Positions 58,445-64,000 of a stretch of 64,000 nucleotides of DNA are shown in pieces. Every line of letters starts with the position of its first letter. Within the stretch, counting starts at the first letter, position 1. The notes below the pieces were generated by a model. That model ran no database searches, was not told the origin of the DNA, and was given only the letters and a program-made list of their open reading frames with translations. This stretch comes from Luteipulveratus flavus (GTDB lineage Bacteria > Actinomycetota > Actinomycetes > Actinomycetales > Dermatophilaceae): NCBI RefSeq assembly GCF_029080175.1, contig NZ_JARFJC010000029.1. One strand, 5' to 3'. The position numbers and the translations under genes are program-made.

Positions 58445-59911
58445 TCACACGACGTACGCGGCGAGCTCGGACTGCAGGGTCGGCATCACCTTGGCGTGGA
58501 CCCGGGTGCCCTCGCCCTCGTGCTCCGTGCTCAGTACCTCGCCCTCGTCGTGCAGCCGGCTGAGCAGGTCGCCCCGGTCGTACGGCAGCAGCACCTCCAC
58601 CCGGATGTCCGGGCGCGGGAGCTCGGCCGCGACGAGGTCGCGCAGCTCCCGGATCCCGGCGCCGGTGCGGGCCGAGACCGCGATGCTGTGCTTCTCCGAC
58701 CTCAGCAGCCGGTCGATGACGTGCTGCTCGGCGAGGTCCGCCTTGTTGACGACGATGACCTCCTTGACCTGGTCACCGCCGACCTCGGCGAGCACCTCGC
58801 GGACCGCGCTGATCTGGCCCTCCGGGTCGGGGTGGCTGCCGTCGACGACGTGCAGCACGAGGTCGGCGTCGGACACCTCCTCCAGCGTCGAGCGGAACGC
58901 CTCGACGAGCTGGTGCGGAAGGTTGGCGACGAAGCCCACCGTGTCGGCCAGGGTGAAGATCCGGCCGTCGTCGGTCTGCGACCGACGGACCGTGGGGTCC
59001 AGGGTCGCGAACAGCTGGTTCTGCACCAGGACGCCGGCGCCGGTGAGCCGGTTGAGCAGCGAGGACTTGCCCGCGTTGGTGTAGCCCGCGATCGCGACAC
59101 TCGGCACGTGGTGCACCTTGCGGCTGTGCCGCTTGGTGTCGCGCGAGGTCTTCATCTGCGCGATCTCCTTGCGCAGCTTGGCCATCCGGCTGTTGATCCG
59201 GCGCCGGTCGAGCTCGATCTTGGTCTCACCCGGACCACGTGAGCCCATGCCCTGACCGCCCGCGGCTTGACCACCGGCCTGCCGGGACATCGACTCGCCC
59301 CAGCCACGCAGGCGCGGCAGGAGGTAGCTCAGCTGGGCCAGCTCGACCTGCGCCTTGCCCTCCTTGGACTTGGCGTGCTGGGCGAAGATGTCCAGGATCA
59401 GCGCCGTGCGGTCGATGACCTTGACCTTGACGACGTCCTCGAGCGCACGTCGCTGGCTCGGCGCCAGCTCGGTGTCGGCGATGACCGTGTCGGCACCCTC
59501 GGAGAGCACGACGTCGCGCAGCTCCTGCGCCTTGCCGGCGCCCAACCACGTCCCGGGATCGGGGCGGCTGCGGCGCTGCAGGACGCCGGCGAGCACCGTC
59601 GATCCGGCGGTCTCGGCCAGCGCGGACAGCTCACGCAGGGAGTTCTCGGCGTCCTCGGCGGTCCCCTCGGACCAGACGCCGGCCAGGACCACGCGCTCGA
59701 GGCGCAGCTGGCGGTACTCGACCTCGGTGATGTCCTCGAGCTCGGTCGAGAGGCCCTCGACGCGACGCAGGGCCGCGCGGTCGGCGCGCTCCAGCTGCTC
59801 GCCGTCGTAGTCGTCGAGCGCGAAGCCCGACTCGTCGTAGCGGGGGTCGAGGTCGTCGGCCTCGGACAGTGCCTCGGCCCGGGAACTCAGCAGATCGTCT
59901 CGTGCAGTCAT
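58445..59911 (-). CDS. hflX: Ribosome-associated GTPase HflX
   Basis: A 488-residue HflX. The N-terminal subdomain has TWLGAGKAQELRD and the Gly-rich RQAGGQAAGGQGMGSRGPGE (about 213-232), then a coiled-coil helix (RRRINSRMAKLRKEIAQM). The G domain shows G1 GYTNAGKSSLLNR (about 284), G3 DTVGF and G4 NKAD. HflX splits stalled or heat-damaged 70S ribosomes. An inverted repeat GTTCTC/GAGAAC flanks 59912-59938 just before the ATG and may be an operator. Confidence 0.95.
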   Translation of the reverse strand: MTARDDLLSSRAEALSEADDLDPRYDESGFALDDYDGEQLERADRAALRRVEGLSTELEDITEVEYRQLRLERVVLAGVWSEGTAEDAENSLRELSALAETAGSTVLAGVLQRRSRPDPGTWLGAGKAQELRDVVLSEGADTVIADTELAPSQRRALEDVVKVKVIDRTALILDIFAQHAKSKEGKAQVELAQLSYLLPRLRGWGESMSRQAGGQAAGGQGMGSRGPGETKIELDRRRINSRMAKLRKEIAQMKTSRDTKRHSRKVHHVPSVAIAGYTNAGKSSLLNRLTGAGVLVQNQLFATLDPTVRRSQTDDGRIFTLADTVGFVANLPHQLVEAFRSTLEEVSDADLVLHVVDGSHPDPEGQISAVREVLAEVGGDQVKEVIVVNKADLAEQHVIDRLLRSEKHSIAVSARTGAGIRELRDLVAAELPRPDIRVEVLLPYDRGDLLSRLHDEGEVLSTEHEGEGTRVHAKVMPTLQSELAAYVV

Positions 59912-59983
59912 GTTCTCCCTAGAGTTTCATGAGAGAACGTGGCGGGCGAGCCGTTTATGCCGCCCGACGCGTCGAGATCCGCG

Positions 59984-60832
59984 TCAGGAGATGCCGAAGT
60001 CCTGCACCCAGGACCCTCCGCCGTACCCGCTCCCCACGGACCCGGCGTCGTAGCCGACGCCGATGCGGTTGTACGCGCAGTTGACGATGTTCATCCGGTG
60101 ACCGGGGCTCTGCATCCAGGACCGCACCACGGCCTCGGCGGTCGGCTGGCCCGCCGCGATGTTCTCGGCCGTGGCGAAACCTCCGTACCCCGCCCGGCTC
60201 GTCCGGTCGGAGAAGCTGGAGCCGTCGGCGCCGGTGTGGCTGAAGTAGTGGCGGCGCACCATGTCGGAGGCGTGGTCGTCCGCTGCCCGGGTCAGTGCGG
60301 AGTCGACCTTCAGCGGCCGGCAGCCGACCTTGGACCGCTCGATGTTCGTGAGTCGTACGACCTCGCCGGCGGCGTCGGACCGCGGCGCCGGGGCCGGCGG
60401 CCTGGAAGCGCTGGGACTCGGTGTCTGCGACGAGCGTGAGGCCGTGGACGTCGGGCTCGCGGTCCGCCGCGTCGAGGTCGAGGTCGACGAGGTCGACCGG
60501 GAGGCCGTCACGGCCCTGGCCCGCTCGACGGCCGGCATGGTCGGCGCCGTGAGCGCGGACGAGGACACCGTCGTCGGGGTCGGGGTGGCGCCGGTCGCGG
60601 CGGCCGAGCTCGACTGGGCGCCCGAGCCGAGGATGGCCGGGCCGAGCAAGCCCGACCCGTTCGAGGACTCGGCCGCGGTCCGCTCCTCACCGGGTACTCC
60701 GGCCCAGTGGACGTACACCGCCGCGGAGCCGAGGACCGCCGTCACCGCCACCACGAGGCCGACGGTGGCCGACCTCCGCCGGGGAGCCGGACGATCGTCC
60801 TCGTCGTACCGTGCTGCCCGGCGTTCGCCCAT
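59984..60832 (-). CDS. CAP-domain (SCP/PR1) cell-surface protein
   Basis: A 282-residue protein. After a basic cytoplasmic N-terminus a membrane anchor spans about 24-42 (VGLVVAVTAVLGSAAVYVH). A Ser/Thr/Pro-rich linker (about 50-150) follows, then a CAP domain: LTNIERSKVGCRPLKVD, AADDHASDMVRRHYFSHTG (about 186-204), AENIAAGQPTAEAVVRSWM and SPGHRMNIVNCAYNRIGVG. The conserved His and Glu residues are present. Such proteins act at the wall, often in calcium-dependent or lipid-binding roles; the exact function is unknown. Confidence 0.88.
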   Translation of the reverse strand: MGERRAARYDEDDRPAPRRRSATVGLVVAVTAVLGSAAVYVHWAGVPGEERTAAESSNGSGLLGPAILGSGAQSSSAAATGATPTPTTVSSSALTAPTMPAVERARAVTASRSTSSTSTSTRRTASPTSTASRSSQTPSPSASRPPAPAPRSDAAGEVVRLTNIERSKVGCRPLKVDSALTRAADDHASDMVRRHYFSHTGADGSSFSDRTSRAGYGGFATAENIAAGQPTAEAVVRSWMQSPGHRMNIVNCAYNRIGVGYDAGSVGSGYGGGSWVQDFGIS

Positions 60833-60939
60833 GTTCGTTCCGACCTCGTTCGTCTCGATCCCTGATGGCAGCCGACCACGCTAGCGGTCGCCACCACCCG
60901 TTCGCGGTGAAGTCGGCCGACGGATCGGTGTCGGGTCGA

Positions 60940-62481
60940 TCACTCCGGCTGCAGGTCCCTCGACCAGAGCACGGAACCGGTGATGTCGCGCAGTCCCGCG
61001 GTCAGCAGGCCGTCCTCCGCGATCGCGACGTGACCGAAGAAGTGGGCGCTCCCGGACCGGGGTGACTGGTTCGCGTACGCGGCGCCCTTGGCGAAGACGA
61101 CCTCCGGGCCGAACGTCGCATCCATCACGCCCGGGGAGAACGCGCCCGCCGAGATCGGTCCGGCGACCAGCTCCCAGAACGGCGTGAAGTCGGTGAACGC
61201 CGCGCGCGAGGGGTCGTAGTGGTGGGCGGCGGTGTAGTGCACGTCGGCCGTCACCCACAGGACGTTGCGGACGTCGTGCCGCTTGATCTGCTGGAGCAGG
61301 TGCGCGATCTCCAGCTCGCGGCCCAGGGGCTTGCCGGGGTCGCGGTTGGCGACGCTCTCCTGCGCCACCGGTCCGTCGGGGACGATCACCCCGAGCGGGA
61401 GGTCGGCGGCGATGACCTTCCAGGTGGCCCGCGAGCGGCGCAGCTCCCGGATCAGCCAGTCCGTCTGCTCGCGGCCGAGGATGGCGGTGCGGTAGGGCTC
61501 GGTGCCCGCGGTGTTCGGGCTCTTGAAGGTGCGCATGTCCAGGCAGAAGACGTCCAGGTGGCGGCCGCGGGCCACCTTCCGGTAGATGCGGTTGCGCCCG
61601 TCGGAGGTACGCCGGCCGCGGGCGTCGTCGTCGCCGATCGGCTGCCACTCCCGCCACGCCTGCTTGGCCCGGGCGGCGAGGACGTCGACCCGGCGCTCGG
61701 TGTAGCGGGAGTCGTCCAGCACCTCGCCGGGGTACCAGTTGTTGAGGGTCTCGTGGTCGTCCCACTGCGCGAGGACCGGCACGTCCGCGTACATCGCACG
61801 GATGTTGGCGTCCATCATGTTGTAGCGGTGGCGCCCGCGGAACTGGCCGAGCGTCTGGGCGACCTCGGTCACCTCGGGGATGACGAGGTTGCGCCAGACC
61901 TGGCCGTCGGGCTCGGTGACGGACGCACTGATCGGGTTGTCCGCGTACACCGTGTCGCCGGAGTGGATGAAGAAGTCCGGGCGCAGCGCGTGCATCGTGC
62001 GGTACCCGACCATCCCGCCCAGGTCGGGGTTGATGCCCCAGCCCTGGCCGGCGGTGTCCCCGGTCCAGACGAAGCTCTGCCGACCCGAGGACGGCGCGGT
62101 CCGCAGGTGCGCGACGCCCTCCTCGCCGAGGTGACCGTCCTGCCCCTCGAAGGCGAGGCGCACATCGTACTCGGCGCCGGGTCGCAGCCCGTGCAGCGTG
62201 ATCTTCGCGGTGTGGTCGGTGTCCGGCGTCGCCCACGGCCCCCGGATCACCCGCCGCGAGCGGCCGGACCCCACCTGCGCCACCAGCCGGCCGACCCGGT
62301 CCGTACGGGCCCACACGACGCCGCCGCTCGTCGTGACGTCGCCGGACATCACCCCGTGGGTGAGCGCCGGGCGCCCGGAGACCACGAGCGGCGCCGCGAC
62401 CGCCCGGCGGGTGCTCAGACCGAGGGTGCCGGCGCTCGCGAGCGCACCGCCGAGGACCGTCCTGCGCGTCAGATGTGCCAT
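60940..62481 (-). CDS. PhoD-like alkaline phosphatase/phosphodiesterase, Tat-exported
   Basis: A 513-residue secreted phosphatase. The N-terminus is a twin-arginine signal (LTRRTVLGGALASAGTLGLS). A small beta domain (LTHGVMSGDVTTSGGVVWAR) precedes the PhoD catalytic domain: FVWTGDTAGQGWG, FFIHSGDTVYAD (about 170), QWDDHETLNNW (about 238), and VTADVHYTAAHHYDP. These Asp, His and Asn residues bind iron/calcium in PhoD. It likely scavenges phosphate from diesters outside the cell. No Pho box is seen nearby. Confidence 0.92.
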   Translation of the reverse strand: MAHLTRRTVLGGALASAGTLGLSTRRAVAAPLVVSGRPALTHGVMSGDVTTSGGVVWARTDRVGRLVAQVGSGRSRRVIRGPWATPDTDHTAKITLHGLRPGAEYDVRLAFEGQDGHLGEEGVAHLRTAPSSGRQSFVWTGDTAGQGWGINPDLGGMVGYRTMHALRPDFFIHSGDTVYADNPISASVTEPDGQVWRNLVIPEVTEVAQTLGQFRGRHRYNMMDANIRAMYADVPVLAQWDDHETLNNWYPGEVLDDSRYTERRVDVLAARAKQAWREWQPIGDDDARGRRTSDGRNRIYRKVARGRHLDVFCLDMRTFKSPNTAGTEPYRTAILGREQTDWLIRELRRSRATWKVIAADLPLGVIVPDGPVAQESVANRDPGKPLGRELEIAHLLQQIKRHDVRNVLWVTADVHYTAAHHYDPSRAAFTDFTPFWELVAGPISAGAFSPGVMDATFGPEVVFAKGAAYANQSPRSGSAHFFGHVAIAEDGLLTAGLRDITGSVLWSRDLQPE

Positions 62482-62563
62482 GCGGTGAGCCTGGTCGGCA
62501 CGGGTTGCGAACGAGGGTGACGGCCGTGGCCGACGGGTGAACGTCGCGCCAGGATCGTGCCCG

Positions 62564-63178
62564 TCAAAGCCAGCCGTGCTCCTGCGCGGCGTGCGCGGCC
62601 TCGATGCGGTTGCGGGTGCCGGTCTTGGCGATCGCGGCGGACAGGTAGTTGCGCACGGTGCTCTCCGACAGGTGGAGCGTTCCGGCGATGTCGGCGACCG
62701 TACGGCCGTCGGTCGCCGCGGTGAGGACGTCCCGCTCGCGCTCGGTGAGCGGGTTCGCCCCGGTTCGGAGCGCGGCCGCTGCGAGCTCGGGGTCGATGAC
62801 CACCTCGCCGGCGTGGACCCGCCGGATCGCGGCGGCGAGCTCCTCCACCGGGCGGTCCTTGACCAGGAAGGCTCGGACGCCGACCTCCATCGCCTGCCGC
62901 AGGTAGCCCGGCCGGCCGAAGGTCGTGACGATCACGACCTTGCACCCGGGCACCTGCTCGGCGAGGTCGGCCGCGGCGTCGAGGCCGTTGCGTCCGGGGA
63001 GCTCGATGTCGAGGACCGCGACCGTCGGCCGGTGTCGGAGCGCGGCGGGGAGGATGCGGTCGCCGGTGCCGACCTCGGCGACCACCTCGATGTCGTCCTC
63101 CAGCCCCAGCAGCAGCGACAGGGCACCCCGCATCATCGCCTGGTCCTCGGCGAGCAGCACCGTGATCGGCCCGGTCAC
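62564..63178 (-). CDS. NarL/LuxR-family response regulator
   Basis: A 204-residue regulator. The receiver has the acidic pocket (LLAEDQ, residues 8-13), phospho-acceptor Asp in VAVLDIELPGRNG (about 55) and Lys in FLVKDRP (about 106). The LuxR-type helix-turn-helix is NPLTERERDVLTAATDGRTV with SESTVRNYLSAAIAKTGTRN. GTG 63178 overlaps the kinase stop by 4 bp, so the pair is co-translated. Confidence 0.93.
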   Translation of the reverse strand: MTGPITVLLAEDQAMMRGALSLLLGLEDDIEVVAEVGTGDRILPAALRHRPTVAVLDIELPGRNGLDAAADLAEQVPGCKVVIVTTFGRPGYLRQAMEVGVRAFLVKDRPVEELAAAIRRVHAGEVVIDPELAAAALRTGANPLTERERDVLTAATDGRTVADIAGTLHLSESTVRNYLSAAIAKTGTRNRIEAAHAAQEHGWL

Positions 63179-64000
63179 GTGTCGGCTCGCTCGCGCAGTG
63201 CCGGCAGATCGACGGTGACCTTGAACCCCGTTGGAGCAGAGCTGATCTCGATGGTTCCGGCCATCTGCTCGACACGCTCCTGGAGACCCTTCAGTCCGTG
63301 TCCGGCCGTTGACGAGGCTCCGCCGCCGTCGTCCACCACCGTCAGGCGGACCCGGCCGTCGGCCTCCGTGACGCCGACCCGGCAGCTGTGGGCCCGGGAG
63401 TGGCGTACGACGTTCGTGGTCGTCTCGCGGACGACCCACCCGAGGGTCAGATCGACGTCGGTGGGGAGGTCGTCGGGCACGGCGGCGACCTCGGGACGAA
63501 TTCCCGCAGCGCGCAGCGCCACTCGAGCCGCGACGGCCTCTTCGGCCAGGGTCGTACGCCGGTACCCGCCGACGGTCTCCCGGACGTCGGCCAGGGCCGA
63601 GCGGCCGATCTGCTCGATGTCGCGAGCGTGGGCCGCTGCAGCATCGGGATCACGACGGGCGGTGCGACGGACGGCCTCGGCCTTGACGACGACCACGGAC
63701 AACGTGTGGCCGAGCACGTCGTGCAGGTCGCGGGAGAAGCGGAGGCGCTCACGGACGACGGCGGCCTCGGCGAGCTGCGCCTGGGTGCGCGACAGCTCGC
63801 CGACGGCGGCCAGCAGCCAGTAGAAGAAGGAGGTCGCGGCACCGGCGAGGAAGCAGTTGACCGAGATGACCGTGCCCGTCGACCAGTCACCGGTGTCGAA
63901 CCCGATCGTGAGCGAGGAAAGGGTCGCGACGACAACGATCGCGACGGGGGCGTTCGGGGTGCGCAGCCCGACCGCAGCGCTGATGGCGACGAGCACGAAG
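63175..64000 (-). CDS. Sensor histidine kinase (DesK/NarX type), 5'-truncated by the window
   Basis: The last 275 codons of a membrane histidine kinase; the frame is still open at base 64000. Three hydrophobic helices precede the HisKA_3 dimerisation helix with the phospho-acceptor His in FSRDLHDVLGHTLSVVVVKA (about 150 residues before the end of the catalytic domain). The ATPase domain ends with VVDDGGGASSTAGHGLKGLQ. It phosphorylates the downstream regulator; the signal is unknown. Confidence 0.92.
   Translation of the reverse strand, partial: FVLVAISAAVGLRTPNAPVAIVVVATLSSLTIGFDTGDWSTGTVISVNCFLAGAATSFFYWLLAAVGELSRTQAQLAEAAVVRERLRFSRDLHDVLGHTLSVVVVKAEAVRRTARRDPDAAAAHARDIEQIGRSALADVRETVGGYRRTTLAEEAVAARVALRAAGIRPEVAAVPDDLPTDVDLTLGWVVRETTTNVVRHSRAHSCRVGVTEADGRVRLTVVDDGGGASSTAGHGLKGLQERVEQMAGTIEISSAPTGFKVTVDLPALRERADT

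Overview
The window is about 64 kb of high-GC chromosome from an actinobacterium. The evidence is pervasive G/C third-codon positions, a SAM-IV riboswitch, a B12-dependent ribonucleotide reductase paired with NrdR and LexA, the holA-rpsT-leuS-degV-comEA-comEC neighbourhood, a RIO kinase and a DUF2510/excalibur protein. A member of the Micrococcales (Dermacoccaceae or Intrasporangiaceae-like) is my best guess, but no 16S or other decisive marker is present. I saw no tRNA, rRNA, CRISPR array, insertion sequence or prophage gene; this looks like ordinary chromosome with one restriction locus.

Layout. 1-9.9 kb: tail of a Gly/Tyr/Gln-rich repeat protein, a family A DNA polymerase, then a leftward block of PAC2 protein, HIT hydrolase, HrpA helicase, DUF4185-type lipoprotein and RIO kinase. 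9.9-15 kb: ABM-domain membrane protein, metY under a SAM-IV riboswitch, DUF445 protein, a lipoprotein and a membrane-anchored protein. 14.9-20.4 kb: an McrB/McrC restriction locus, with a McrC that appears to lack its catalytic lysine, flanked by two uncharacterised genes. 20.5-24.3 kb: a P450 resembling the haem domain of CYP102/BM3 behind a TACA-N2-TGTA operator, an excalibur protein and serA. 24.3-29.7 kb: a TetR regulator divergent from a five-gene acyl-CoA/fatty-acid type operon (acyl-CoA dehydrogenase, SDR, phosphotransferase, histidine phosphatase, quinone oxidoreductase), with a 15-bp palindrome over the shared promoter.

29.7-38.5 kb: a RecB-nuclease/RNase H-like/SF1-helicase fusion, a secreted peptide-N-glycosidase-like gene broken by one in-frame TAG, an HD-domain protein, a CPBP protease and zwf. 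38.5-43.7 kb: nucleotide and SOS control, with nrdR-nrdJ behind NrdR boxes and a DnaA box, then a LysM protein and lexA transcribed divergently from a region with SOS-box-like sites. 43.7-46.6 kb: sirtuin, LysR regulator and AEC transporter.

46.6-55.4 kb: the leftward series holA, rpsT, leuS, degV, comEA, comEC. leuS is preceded by a short ORF with four consecutive Leu codons (MQRLLLLSRPR), a 10-bp stem and a U-tailed terminator hairpin, which reads as a leucine-responsive attenuator. 55.4-64 kb: MazG-like enzyme, DinG-type helicase, HflX GTPase, CAP-domain surface protein, Tat-exported PhoD phosphatase and a two-component pair cut by the window end.
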